DNA of 64,000 bases from an uncultured Flavobacteriaceae bacterium (GCA_937929935.1 CALFUL010000013.1:62001-126000); one strand, 5' to 3'; numbered from the stretch's first letter, positions 37,733 through 47,052 are shown. Notes: a model not told the origin generated them from the letters alone. Program-made: numbers and translations.

Positions 37733-38806
37733 TTATTTACTATAATGCGTCATTTTAGCACCAAATTTTTCAACAAACATATCGTCTAAATCATCTGCTT
37801 TTGTTGCTAACTGTGCAATATTAGTAAGTACTTCGTCCTTATGTTCCGAGTACAAATCGCTTATATGAATACGGTACGATAGATAAATTTGATTATCTGA
37901 AATAGACAACCTATGTTGCCCTAAATCTGTAGTTAAAATATATTCGTACACCTCTTCAAGATTCTTACGTGGTAAATCATTTAACGGCGATGTTGCAAAT
38001 AGGTAGTTATTATCGTAAACAAACATTCTTATTTCTGCACTGCCTTGATGAAAAGACCAACGTTCTCTACCAGACCTAGCCAATACGGGGTCTAAATCTA
38101 GTTTAGTAATGGCTTCCTCTACTTTTATGCTAAAATCTGATAATGGATTTTCTTCAAATATTTTTTCGTCAATATCTTTTCCACAATTAGGGCAATAGCT
38201 TGTTTTTTGTTGTATTAAACCATTACAACTATGGCAGCCTATAGTTAAGGAGTCTGTTAAGTCTTCTACAATTTCTAATTCTTCATTTAAGGTTTCCATA
38301 GGAATAGCAAAGCCCATATTATCGGCATCGGTAAACTTAGAGGTTACTATACCTACAAGCTCTCCTTTTTCATTAATAACGGGACCTCCACTGTTTCCTG
38401 GATTTATAGCAGCATCGGTTTGTATAAAGTTACTACCGTCTATAATTTGTTTAGGGTTAGATACAATACCTTCTGTTATGGTAAATGGCATACCATAAGG
38501 GTACCCTAAAACCATTACTTTATCTCTAGAAGTGGTTTCAATATCTTGATTAATATGTATGCTTTCTGTAGGTTTTGGCAAATCTTCTGCCTTTAAAAAA
38601 GCAATATCTTTTCCTTGATTTACATAAATAACTTTAGCTAAAAATTTGTTTTTATCTTTTCCTTCTAAACTTACATTTAAACTCCCTGCAACGACATGGT
38701 AATTGGTAACAATTATATTGTTTTCTAAATTGTAAAACCCTGTTCCAGAACCGCTAGCGGTATTAATTCTATAAACTGAATTATTTATTTTTTTTAAATC
38801 GCTCAT
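37733..38806 (-). CDS. HtrA-like trypsin-type protease with zinc ribbon and YbjN-like tail
   Basis: A 357-residue protein with no signal peptide. The catalytic triad is visible: His in TNYHVV (near 36), Asp in GKDIAFLK (near 68), Ser in NPGNSGGP (near 140). After residue 190 comes a zinc ribbon, CHSCNG then CPNCGK, and the last 140 residues look like a YbjN/type III chaperone-like domain (RMFVYDNNYLF). No PDZ domain. It is 4 bp from the following gene, so both are probably made together. The absence of an export signal suggests a cytoplasmic regulated protease. Confidence 0.82.
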   Translation of the reverse strand: MSDLKKINNSVYRINTASGSGTGFYNLENNIIVTNYHVVAGSLNVSLEGKDKNKFLAKVIYVNQGKDIAFLKAEDLPKPTESIHINQDIETTSRDKVMVLGYPYGMPFTITEGIVSNPKQIIDGSNFIQTDAAINPGNSGGPVINEKGELVGIVTSKFTDADNMGFAIPMETLNEELEIVEDLTDSLTIGCHSCNGLIQQKTSYCPNCGKDIDEKIFEENPLSDFSIKVEEAITKLDLDPVLARSGRERWSFHQGSAEIRMFVYDNNYLFATSPLNDLPRKNLEEVYEYILTTDLGQHRLSISDNQIYLSYRIHISDLYSEHKDEVLTNIAQLATKADDLDDMFVEKFGAKMTHYSK

Positions 38807-38810
38807 TGTT

Positions 38811-40016
38811 TTAGTTTGTTTGAAAATTAGCCATCATTTGTTGCATTGCCGCCATAGATTGTTGCATCTGCGCGCCCATTATTTTTGACAAATCCATACC
38901 AAAATCATTATCCAAAGCATTGTCTTCCATAATAGCTTGCATACCTTTTAGTAGTATTGGGGCTGCTTGGTTCCAATCTAAACCATTGGCTTGTGCCAAA
39001 GCATCTGTAATGGGTTTACTAATTTCTTGGTCTATTAAATTGTAGTAAAACAGTCCATAGAAACATGACTGAATGAGGTTTGCAGCATCTTCAAACCTAG
39101 CATTAGCAACCATCTCTTGAGCCTCTGTATAGCTATCTTCCCAGTTTTCTCTTATGTTTTCTTTTTTACCGCTGTATTTATGAGAGATAAAGGTTTCTAC
39201 TTGATACAAGTCTTCTAAGAATTTCTCTTTTTCGTAGTTTTTAAGTTTCTCTAAGTTGGATTTTCCTGTTAGTAAACGGTCATGAAATGGACTATTTCTA
39301 TCAAAAATACCATCTACAGCGTTTTCAAGTACAGTGCGTACACACCCTTGTGGTTCTGCATAAAACTCAATTCTTTTAAAGGTAACATTAAGTGTATACC
39401 ACGCATTATTACCATCTCTGTTTTCCATATAATGGTCAAAGCGTTGCAATCCTTCGGTAATAATTTTAAGATAATTGGTATAAGCTTCTTCTTTAAGCGT
39501 TTCTGCAAAAGGGGTTATTTTTGGTTCTTGAAGATGTGTGGCGTCAAATTTTTCTATAAATTCATCATCATAACTATCTGCAAAATAACAGACTTCTCTT
39601 AAAACGGCATATATTTTGTAAGGCTCACATAAGTCAATTGGGCAGGAGAAAGAGAAGTATACTAAATCGCCCTTTAATGCTACATTTGTAAGATTAAGCG
39701 GGTGCATGCGTATCTCTGCCAACCTACGCATTAATGGTATTTTTTTAGCATTTTTTATATTTAAAAAAGGGCATTTAACTACAAATTCATTAGCTGTTTG
39801 TGTTACCGATACAACTACAGAACCGTGTGCCATTTGGTAGGTGTCTCCTGTTTTTTTGCTTTGTAAATGACTCCCTACATAATCCATTACTGTTGGGATT
39901 ACTTTATCGTATTGCTTGCTATTAAAAAAAGTAACTGCCTCATCCCATTTTTCGTCTTGTCTTGTAGATGCCTTTTTGTTTTGTATGGGTGGTAAATAGG
40001 TTATATTTTTATTCAT
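38811..40016 (-). CDS. Conserved protein with YbjN-like and helical domains, unknown
   Basis: A 401-residue soluble protein. Residues 1-160 have a YbjN/T3S-chaperone-like look (ANEFVVKCPFLNI, GDLVYFSFSCPID), similar to the tail of the neighbouring protease. The middle is helical, and the end is Met/Gln-rich (AQMQQSMAAMQQMM). It is 4 bp upstream of the HtrA-like gene. A partner or substrate adaptor of the protease is possible (inference). Confidence 0.65.
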   Translation of the reverse strand: MNKNITYLPPIQNKKASTRQDEKWDEAVTFFNSKQYDKVIPTVMDYVGSHLQSKKTGDTYQMAHGSVVVSVTQTANEFVVKCPFLNIKNAKKIPLMRRLAEIRMHPLNLTNVALKGDLVYFSFSCPIDLCEPYKIYAVLREVCYFADSYDDEFIEKFDATHLQEPKITPFAETLKEEAYTNYLKIITEGLQRFDHYMENRDGNNAWYTLNVTFKRIEFYAEPQGCVRTVLENAVDGIFDRNSPFHDRLLTGKSNLEKLKNYEKEKFLEDLYQVETFISHKYSGKKENIRENWEDSYTEAQEMVANARFEDAANLIQSCFYGLFYYNLIDQEISKPITDALAQANGLDWNQAAPILLKGMQAIMEDNALDNDFGMDLSKIMGAQMQQSMAAMQQMMANFQTN

Positions 40017-40249
40017 TTATATTATTTTTATAACATTGTTTTGAGAATTAAATGTCTAGTGGAGCACAGTCAGAATTAAAATTAAGTTTACATAGTTTAT
40101 AGGTCATGACTATGCTTTAACAATCAGTATTACTTGTTTTAGACATATATAAAATAATTTATAGAAGTTTCTGTCTAATGCATTTAGGTAATTTTATATA
40201 GTTACCTTTTATTATGTAAGAGATAGATTGGCATAGCTGTTGTGGGAAA

Positions 40250-40711
40250 TTATTCCGCAGATTTATTTTTCTTAAAAAAAGCACCTAAACCTACTTCATA
40301 CGTTTTATCTTCTCCTCTTAGGTTTGTTTTTACTGTTTTTATTACATCATCATAAATCTCATTAGATTTTCCGTAGATAAGTCCTATTATTATTTGCCCA
40401 ATAAATCCAGCTTCTTTATAAAGTAGTTTAAGCCAGCCCGCTAATTCTTGATTATTAAAATATACAACAGTTGTTTTTCCTGTTTCTGAAGATGGGTCTT
40501 TATTCGTTTCTACACTTACCACATATCTATGGTATGCATTTTTTATAACTGTTATAGAATCTTTAGTACTTCCGTTGATTAATTTACCTGCTAAACTATT
40601 TTTTTTTCTAGAAGATTTGTAGGTGTACTTATCTCCTAATTTACTTTTTATTATGTCTTCTATCTCTTCTATTGTAGGGTTGTCGAATGCATAAAACAAG
40701 GTTGTTTTCAT
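40250..40711 (-). CDS. Small protein, unknown
   Basis: A 153-residue protein without signal peptide. One possible amphipathic or membrane segment is AGFIGQIIIGLIYGKS near 110. It ends in a Lys-rich tail. The upstream DNA (to 40739) is short, so it may be transcribed with the next lipoprotein gene. Not recognised. Confidence 0.55.
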   Translation of the reverse strand: MKTTLFYAFDNPTIEEIEDIIKSKLGDKYTYKSSRKKNSLAGKLINGSTKDSITVIKNAYHRYVVSVETNKDPSSETGKTTVVYFNNQELAGWLKLLYKEAGFIGQIIIGLIYGKSNEIYDDVIKTVKTNLRGEDKTYEVGLGAFFKKNKSAE

Positions 40712-40738
40712 AATTGTTTGGTATAAGTTTAATTAAAT

Positions 40739-41299
40739 TTAATATTTCATATCCTTGAGTTCACCATCTAAACCGTATTCAAAACTAAATGTCGTTCCTC
40801 CATTTTCAGGCTTAAGATTTATTAAGTAGTTCATTTTAGAAGTATCTCCATTACTTGGAATTTTAATATGTGCCAAGCTTAACTCACCATCAATTTTTTT
40901 GTCTTCGGATAACTTTTCAGTTGCTTTTTCAACTAATCCGCCAAGCGTAGAAAGATTAATTTTATCATCTAATTGAAACATAAAATCGGAAGCCTTACTG
41001 CCTTCTGGAATTTCAAGGGTTATCTCAGATGTTTGTTTCCAACCATTTTGAACGTAAGACCACTGTCCCATTGTTAAAGATTCTGGGGCATCTGTTACGA
41101 TAAGCGATATGGTATTTCCTATAGGTTTTGCATTAGCTATTGTGATTTCTGTAAAGTAGGCATCATCACCAAAATTTGATTTAATCTCTTCTTCCATTGC
41201 TCCAAGGCCTTCTGCCGTTGCAGGCTGTTTTGTAATGTTACCACAAGAGGTTACTATTAATGCAAAAGCTACTACTACTGTTTTAAGTATTGTTTTCAT
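40739..41299 (-). CDS. Lipoprotein, unknown
   Basis: A 186-residue lipoprotein with signal ending ALIVTSC (Cys 19). The mature part is acidic and beta-rich with no motif I recognise. It lies 27 bp upstream of the 153-residue gene on the same strand, within the accessory block. Confidence 0.6.
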   Translation of the reverse strand: MKTILKTVVVAFALIVTSCGNITKQPATAEGLGAMEEEIKSNFGDDAYFTEITIANAKPIGNTISLIVTDAPESLTMGQWSYVQNGWKQTSEITLEIPEGSKASDFMFQLDDKINLSTLGGLVEKATEKLSEDKKIDGELSLAHIKIPSNGDTSKMNYLINLKPENGGTTFSFEYGLDGELKDMKY

Positions 41300-41338
41300 A
41301 ATTGTAAATTTTTATTGATATTTTTTTTGTTTATACGT

Positions 41339-41554
41339 CTATTTCTCTTCTTCATCTACTCCATAAAAGAAGAATAAAGCGCCTCCTGTTATTATTAAGA
41401 GTATTCGAATAATCCAACCCATAGCAGTACCCCATAGGTCTACCCATGCCAACCACCTAAGGTTGTAATTGAAGATTGATAATACCGCAGAAATAATTCC
41501 GAGTGCTGCTACAAGTAAACCGGCTTTGCCTAGTTTTTCTTTAATATTTCCCAT
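41339..41554 (-). CDS. Small two-helix membrane protein
   Basis: A 71-residue protein with two membrane helices (about 10-30 and 44-64) and an acidic end (VDEEEK). The AGLLVAALGIISAVLSIF segment recalls small respiratory or phage-shock-type membrane proteins, but I cannot assign a family. Confidence 0.6.
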   Translation of the reverse strand: MGNIKEKLGKAGLLVAALGIISAVLSIFNYNLRWLAWVDLWGTAMGWIIRILLIITGGALFFFYGVDEEEK

Positions 41555-41746
41555 AATACTATTTTAGATTCATAAGATTTGAATCGTAAAAGTATAGGTG
41601 TGAGGTAAGGTAAAAAATAGAGAATCTATTTTCGGGGCTTTAAAATAAATAAGTGTAAGGATTTTGGCAAAATCCGTAATTCGTATTTTTGCCAAAAAAG
41701 TAAACATGTAGTTAGGTATTATAATTTACCTATGCATTCATGGGGT

Positions 41747-42487
41747 TTAACCTGTAGTATTTGTATTTAAAAAGGCTTTAAGGAAAGCGTCTTTTTTTCT
41801 AAAAGACACAGGTATTTTTTGTTCGTTCTTAAGATAAATAACTCCCGACTTATCATACCTGTCTATAAATTTTAAATTTACTAAAAAGGACTGGTGCGGT
41901 CTGGTAAAGTTACTTTCTAGCAAGCGTTCCTCAAACGCTTTTAGAGTTTTAGAAACTACATATTTTTTATTGTCGCTACAATAAAAAGTAGTGTATCCTT
42001 TGTCGGATTCGCAATAAAGTAATACGTTTATATCTATTACCTGAAAGCTATCATGAACAGATATTATTAGTTTGGCATCATCATTATTCCAAACGGCTTT
42101 AGCAGTATTTATTTGTTTTTTTTGTTCTTCAACAGATAATGTAGTAACTTTTTCTATGGCGGTTTCTAACTCTTCTAATGCTACAGGCTTTAAAATATAA
42201 TCAACAGCTCCTGCTTTTAAAGCTTGCAGCGCAAACTCTTCATATGCGGTAATAAAGATTACTTTAAAGTTTTGTTCTTTTGTCTGTTCTAAAAAATCAA
42301 AGGCAGTACCGTCGGTTAAATTAATATCTAAAAATACAAGTTCTGGCTCACAGGCCTTAACCACAATACAAGCATCTTTAACAGATTCACATTCACCAAC
42401 TACATTAATATTGGTATCTACTAAATCTAATAGGTTTAATAGACCTTTTCTAATATATGTTTTATCTTCTACAATAATTGCTTTCAT
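41747..42487 (-). CDS. LytTR family response regulator
   Basis: A 246-residue regulator. The receiver domain has the acidic pair EDK near residue 7, the phosphorylated Asp in VFLDINLTDG near 55 and Lys in YILKPVALEEL near 107. The C-terminal LytTR DNA-binding domain spans about 145-240 (ESNFTRPHQSFLVNLKFI). The start overlaps the kinase stop by one base. It probably acts with that kinase to control genes of the block, by binding tandem sites. Confidence 0.93.
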   Translation of the reverse strand: MKAIIVEDKTYIRKGLLNLLDLVDTNINVVGECESVKDACIVVKACEPELVFLDINLTDGTAFDFLEQTKEQNFKVIFITAYEEFALQALKAGAVDYILKPVALEELETAIEKVTTLSVEEQKKQINTAKAVWNNDDAKLIISVHDSFQVIDINVLLYCESDKGYTTFYCSDNKKYVVSKTLKAFEERLLESNFTRPHQSFLVNLKFIDRYDKSGVIYLKNEQKIPVSFRKKDAFLKAFLNTNTTG

Positions 42488-44703
42488 TATTTTGTATATT
42501 GATAAGGTAATGTTAGTGTTACCTTGGTCCCTTGCTTATCATTGGCCTGTCTATCTATAATTTTGATAGAAGTTCTGATTTTAGAACGTTTCGATAATAT
42601 TTTTAATCTTTCTGCGGTAATTGTAGTTGCTAATGATTTTTTATCACTCCTTTTCTCTTCTTTCTCTGTATTAATACCAATTCCGTTATCCGTTATGGCA
42701 CAGGTTAATACTTTGTTAGAGTAAGTAAGCTCTAGTTTTATATTCTTTGCCCCTTTATGGTTTACAAAAGCATGTTCTATGGCGTTCTCTATAAAAGGTT
42801 GTATAAGCATAGGGGGTATTTTAATACTTTCTGTATATATAGTATCATCTATATTAAGTGTAAAGTTAAAGGATTGGTCTGCTTCTAAATTTTGTAGTTC
42901 AACATAATTGTTTACGGCATCTAGCTCTTGACGTAAGGGTACCATATGCTCTCTAGAATTTTCTAAAACTAAGCGAAGTAGTTTTGAGAATTTAGATAGG
43001 TAAATAACGGCTTTTTTAGGCTCTTTATTTAAAATCATCCCTTGTAATACAGACAGGGAATTAAACATAAAATGTGGAGTCATTTGTGAGCGTAACAAGC
43101 GTTGTTCTATTATAATATTTTTATTTTTAGATTTTATATGCTTAAATTTTTGATAGAAAATAATACCCCCCAAAACTATAGACGTTAAAAGAAAACCAAT
43201 AATAACCCATAAATAATTACGTTGCGATTGTTCTAAATTTTGTGATGTAGCCTTTACGGTTTTAGTTAGTTTTAGCTCTCTTATGCTAGCCGAGTCTAAT
43301 GCCTGCTTATATTTATATTCATATTCAATTTGTGTAATTTTCTCAATATTATCTTTATTAAAAAGGCTATCATTTAACTTTTTGTACTCCTCATGGTTCG
43401 TTAGTGCTTTTTTATAATCGCCTTTATATTTATAAGTTTTAAAAAGTAGGTCAGCAGCTTTTTTTTGAGGTTGAATAAGCTCAAGGTCATCAGCTATTTT
43501 CTTCCCTTTTTGGATAAAAAAAAGTGCTTTTTCATAGTTTTGTTCATATAAATAAGTCTCTGCTAAGCCTAAGTAGCTATTTGCTAAAACATATTTATGA
43601 TCTATTTTATCACTGGATTCTTTAGCTTTTATAAAATTTTCACGAGCAATTAAAGGTTTATTAAGTAATAAATTAATTGAACCAATATTAATAAAACATA
43701 TAGAGACCTGTTTTAAATTGTTAATTTCTTGACTTGTTTTTAAAGCATTATTGTGATATTTAAGTGCTGTTAGATATTTCTTTTGTTGCTTGTAAATAGC
43801 GCCAATGTTGTCGTTATTTAAGGCAATAAAACGTTTACTTTTTTTTTGTACGGCTAATTTTAAAGACTGCTTGTGATATTCTAAAGCTTTATCGTATTTA
43901 CGCATAGCCGTATAGACATCTCCTAAACTATGAAATGTACTTGCTATACTTAAAGTATCCAAAGTTTTTTCAGCATATATTAAGCGCTTATTAAAATTAT
44001 CTATTGCTAATGGGTAATTACTTTGTGTTTTATAAACAACACCTAAATTAACATGAACAAACGAAATACCATCTTCATCATTAATGGCTTTGCACAAAGG
44101 TAATGCCTGTTTATAATTGGCAATAGATTCATTATACCTACCTAATTCAGAATATACATTTCCAATATTTATTAAGCATGTAATTATATTTCTCGTATTT
44201 CCTGAATCTTTGTAGATGTCGTAAGCTTTTTTATAATTGTCTAAGGCTTCATTATATTGTGCTAAATCATAATTAGTTATCCCAAAAGCAACATGTATAG
44301 TAGCTATACCATCTTGGTCTTTAATAAATTCATAATGCTTTAAAGATCGTTTAAAAAAGAGTAAACTTTTAGCATAATTAGATTTTCTGCTTTCTAATAT
44401 TCCCCTTAAGTACAATATTTTTGCCTTCCCTTTTGTGTAATTTAAATCCGCACTTAAATCCTCAGCTTCTTCTAGATATAATTTAGTTGATTCTGAATCG
44501 CTTTGAAAAGATGAAAAAGCTAATTGATGTAATAAATTTACTCTAGTGGTATCTTTTTGTTGATGATTCTGTAGTTCTATTTTAAGACTATCTACTTTAG
44601 TGCTTTGAGAAGAAACAATTGTGGGCAAATACAGCGAAAACACTAAAAAAATAGAAGCTAAAAGAGTTTTTTCAAAATGTGGTTTTTTTCTCAAGCTTTT
44701 CAT
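42487..44703 (-). CDS. TPR-containing LytS-type sensor histidine kinase
   Basis: A 738-residue protein. A signal peptide (to about 33) is followed by some ten TPR units in the periplasm (such as GNVYSELGRYNESIANYKQAL), one membrane helix (WVIIGFLLTSIVLGGIIFY) and a His_kinase domain: MTPHFMFNSLSVLQG with the phosphorylated His, and a HATPase with PFIENAIEHAF and DNGIGI. This layout is typical of Bacteroidota kinases paired with LytTR regulators. It is the most upstream gene of the block. Confidence 0.93.
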   Translation of the reverse strand: MKSLRKKPHFEKTLLASIFLVFSLYLPTIVSSQSTKVDSLKIELQNHQQKDTTRVNLLHQLAFSSFQSDSESTKLYLEEAEDLSADLNYTKGKAKILYLRGILESRKSNYAKSLLFFKRSLKHYEFIKDQDGIATIHVAFGITNYDLAQYNEALDNYKKAYDIYKDSGNTRNIITCLINIGNVYSELGRYNESIANYKQALPLCKAINDEDGISFVHVNLGVVYKTQSNYPLAIDNFNKRLIYAEKTLDTLSIASTFHSLGDVYTAMRKYDKALEYHKQSLKLAVQKKSKRFIALNNDNIGAIYKQQKKYLTALKYHNNALKTSQEINNLKQVSICFINIGSINLLLNKPLIARENFIKAKESSDKIDHKYVLANSYLGLAETYLYEQNYEKALFFIQKGKKIADDLELIQPQKKAADLLFKTYKYKGDYKKALTNHEEYKKLNDSLFNKDNIEKITQIEYEYKYKQALDSASIRELKLTKTVKATSQNLEQSQRNYLWVIIGFLLTSIVLGGIIFYQKFKHIKSKNKNIIIEQRLLRSQMTPHFMFNSLSVLQGMILNKEPKKAVIYLSKFSKLLRLVLENSREHMVPLRQELDAVNNYVELQNLEADQSFNFTLNIDDTIYTESIKIPPMLIQPFIENAIEHAFVNHKGAKNIKLELTYSNKVLTCAITDNGIGINTEKEEKRSDKKSLATTITAERLKILSKRSKIRTSIKIIDRQANDKQGTKVTLTLPYQYTK

Positions 44704-44897
44704 TACTTAATTAGTTATACTACTTTAAATAATAGCACATATTTTTGATATTAGACACCAAAATAACAATATATTTCTTAACAGTTCTGTTTAAAAACGC
44801 AATAAATCAAAAAAACAAAGTAGTAAACAAAAGTAATTGTATATAATCAATCTGTAAATAGAAAATATTTTTTCGATAGGCCTTAAGAAAGCTGAAT

Positions 44898-44945
44898 TCA
44901 ACCCATAAGTGCAACAACTTTATTATTTAGGACTTCAATTGGGTT
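44898..44945 (-). pseudogene. C-terminal scrap of an IS30-like transposase
   Basis: In the frame ending at TGA 44898 the sequence encodes NPIEVLNNKVVALMG, resembling the tail of IS30-family transposases in this group. It joins directly to the IS110 fragment. It is only 15 codons, so the call rests on a short match from memory. Confidence 0.45.
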
Positions 44946-45202
44946 ATCACAACTAAACTTCGCCAACCACAACCTTCAAAACAGTGGTGCGCGTAATAAC
45001 CACAGCAACCAAATTCATAGGCCGTGATAACTTCATATTCCTGAAAATATTTTGAAACATAAGCTTGTAATTGATTTGGGTCGGACGACATACTAAAAGA
45101 CTTACCTGAAAATAAATCTGTTGCACAATGTACTTTCCAACTTCGTTTGTGAATATCGCTACCAATGTATAACTTCGGGTAAGCAGTTTGTTGAGTGTTC
45201 AT
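44927..45202 (-). pseudogene. Truncated IS110-family transposase (N-terminal fragment)
   Basis: A 91-residue ORF, YIGSDIHKRSWKVH at the start and TAYEFGCCGYYAHHCFEGCGW, matches the DEDD RuvC-like N-terminus of IS110 transposases. It stops after about 83 real residues, where full proteins have over 300, and runs into foreign sequence (the IS30-like scrap in another frame). Only the first D and the E of the DEDD set remain, so it is dead. It marks the right edge of the accessory block. Confidence 0.8.
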
Positions 45203-45253
45203 ATCTTAATTGTTTTAGAGAACTTTAAAGATACTTGACTTGCTGCTTTTCAT

Positions 45254-45420
45254 CAATGCTATAAAGAATACGGGCTTCGGGCTTAATCGAAAGGTTTGTG
45301 TATTTTTATGAAGTCCGCAAAATCTTTGGCCCCGAAGCGTCGGGGTTGCTTTAAACAAGGAAAAGAAAAAACAAAAAGATTTTGCTATGTGTGTGGCGGA
45401 AAATAATCGCTAGTTTGCTC
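45254..45420 (+). repeat. Non-coding foldable repeat, copy 1
   Basis: It shares with copy 2 (47762-47965) CAATGCTATAA at the left end, TTTATGAAGTC, the AAACAAAAAGATTT run and GCTATGTG/GTGGCG, in the same order and strand. Between TATGAAGTCC and AACAAGG lies a hairpin CCCCGA-AGCG-TCGGGG (45330-45345) whose sequence differs from copy 2 although its place is the same. No gene lies in it. Confidence 0.7.
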
Positions 45421-45471
45421 CCTTACTTTTCATAGCTCGAGCATTGTAAGTAATTATCGTCAAGACAAAAA

Positions 45472-46047
45472 TTGGAAGACTTAATCAATAAAATAAAAAG
45501 TAGTACAACTCTTAGCTCAAAAGCCGAAGAATATGTTGTTTCTATTGCAAAAGAAAAGTCGGTTTCTAAAGGCGATGTTTTGATTTATCAAGGACAAGCT
45601 GTGAAGAACACATATTTTGTTAAAGACGGCTGCTTAAGAGCATATTGTATTGATAAAAATGGGAAAGAACATACATTACAGTTTGCTATCAAAAATTGGT
45701 GGATTAGTGATTTTATTGCCATCTACAATAATGAACTATCTACATTAACAATAGAGTGTATAGCTGATTCAAATATAATCGAATTTAATGCTAAACTACT
45801 GGATGAGATATATTCAAAATTTCCTGAATTTGAAGCGTTTCAAAGGAAAAACTTAGAGCGCCATGTAGTTAGTTTACATAAAAGAATTTTAAATCAATTG
45901 CAACTAACCGCTCTAGAGCGATATGAATTATTTCTGAATCAATATCCCGATATTGAGCAATACACGCCAAATTACCACATCGCATCTTATTTAGGCATTA
46001 CACAACAAAGCTTGAGTCGCATAAGAGTAGAAAAATCAAAAAAATAG
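45472..46047 (+). CDS. Crp/Fnr-family transcription regulator
   Basis: A 191-residue protein with a TTG start. The cyclic-nucleotide-binding-like beta roll spans about 20-130 (SVSKGDVLIYQGQAVKNTYFVKDG, split), and the C-terminal helix-turn-helix is IASYLGITQQSLSRIR. It ends right after the HTH, as short Bacteroidota members do. It lies 72 bp upstream of, and in the same direction as, the DJ-1/PfpI gene, which has its own promoter, so it may regulate it. Confidence 0.88.
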   Translation: MEDLINKIKSSTTLSSKAEEYVVSIAKEKSVSKGDVLIYQGQAVKNTYFVKDGCLRAYCIDKNGKEHTLQFAIKNWWISDFIAIYNNELSTLTIECIADSNIIEFNAKLLDEIYSKFPEFEAFQRKNLERHVVSLHKRILNQLQLTALERYELFLNQYPDIEQYTPNYHIASYLGITQQSLSRIRVEKSKK

Positions 46048-46068
46048 CTTTCTTACCATAAGGTAATT

Positions 46069-46096
46069 TTTGCCTCAAAACCATCCTATACTTTTG
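46069..46096 (+). promoter_or_regulatory. Promoter of the DJ-1/PfpI gene
   Basis: TTTG at 46069-46072, 16-base spacer, TACTTTTG at 46089-46096, then the ATG at 46120. It fits the -33/-7 pattern of this phylum. Confidence 0.5.
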
Positions 46097-46119
46097 TTTT
46101 AAACTAAAAAAACAAAGTC

Positions 46120-47022
46120 ATGGTAAAAAAAATAGTAATAGGATTAGGAAGTGTTATTATACTTGCTTTTGTAACGTTATACTTCACTAGTAGACCAAAT
46201 TTAGAAGATGATGGTTCATATAGCCCTTCAAGTTTAGCACTTACTTTAGGTACTGTTTCAAAAACAGATTTTGAAGACATAAAGTACTCAAAATACCAAG
46301 GAGATAAATCGAAGATTTTAGTGATTTTCACTGAACAAAAAAACTTGAAGATGAAGAATGGCAAATCCTTCTCTACAGGAAATCATCCAATAGAAGCACT
46401 TGTACCAATGTTACACCTTAAAAATGCAGGATTTGATTTTGAAATAGCTACTCCTACTGGCAAACCTGTTGTATTTGAAATGTGGGCTTTTCCTGAAGAA
46501 GACGAGCATGTTAAAGCGATTTACAACAAGTACAAATCGAGTTTTGAGCAGCCTAGAAAGTTAGCTGAATTTATTACTAAAGCATTTGCGAATGATAGTT
46601 CTTATGCTGCTGTATTTGTACCAGGCGGACATGGAGCAATGATTGGTCTTCCAGAAGATAGAAACGTTGGAAAAGTATTAAATTGGGCGCATCAAAATGA
46701 TTTATTCACAATTACTCTTTGTCATGGACCAGGCGCTTTATTATCTACTACACTCGATAATCAAAAATTTCTTTACGATGGATACAAGATGGCTGTATTT
46801 CCTGATGCTATTGATGAAATGACCCCAATGATTGGCTATTTACCAGGACATATGACATTAGGTGTTAGCGAAAGGTTGAAAAACTTAGGCGCTACTATTG
46901 TTAACACAGAATCTGATAATACGGTTTGTATAGATAGAAAATTAATTACCGGAGCAAGTCCATTAGCTTCTAATGAATTAGGTAAGCTGGCAGCAAACAC
47001 TTTACTAAAGGAGTTGAATTAA
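46120..47022 (+). CDS. Membrane-anchored DJ-1/PfpI-family protein (HchA-like)
   Basis: A 300-residue protein. An N-terminal membrane helix (VIGLGSVIILAFVTLYFTS) precedes a class I glutamine amidotransferase-like domain of the Hsp31/HchA type. The nucleophile elbow is LCHGPGALL with Cys 201, VPGGHGAMIGLPED holds another active-site segment, and a Glu is in the FPEEDEH region. Family members act as glyoxalase III or protein deglycase and chaperones. The anchor would put the domain in the periplasm, which is unusual for HchA. Confidence 0.85.
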   Translation: MVKKIVIGLGSVIILAFVTLYFTSRPNLEDDGSYSPSSLALTLGTVSKTDFEDIKYSKYQGDKSKILVIFTEQKNLKMKNGKSFSTGNHPIEALVPMLHLKNAGFDFEIATPTGKPVVFEMWAFPEEDEHVKAIYNKYKSSFEQPRKLAEFITKAFANDSSYAAVFVPGGHGAMIGLPEDRNVGKVLNWAHQNDLFTITLCHGPGALLSTTLDNQKFLYDGYKMAVFPDAIDEMTPMIGYLPGHMTLGVSERLKNLGATIVNTESDNTVCIDRKLITGASPLASNELGKLAANTLLKELN

Positions 47023-47052
47023 AAACTACCTAAAACAAGGTATAAAAGCAAT

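Noticed and set aside
39282-39602. 106-residue plus ORF
   Set aside because: Antisense shadow of the 401-residue gene; no signal or motif.
29714-44703. Block as a known anti-phage defence system
   Set aside because: No nuclease, NTPase effector, TIR, reverse transcriptase or methylase seen; the content fits envelope functions better.
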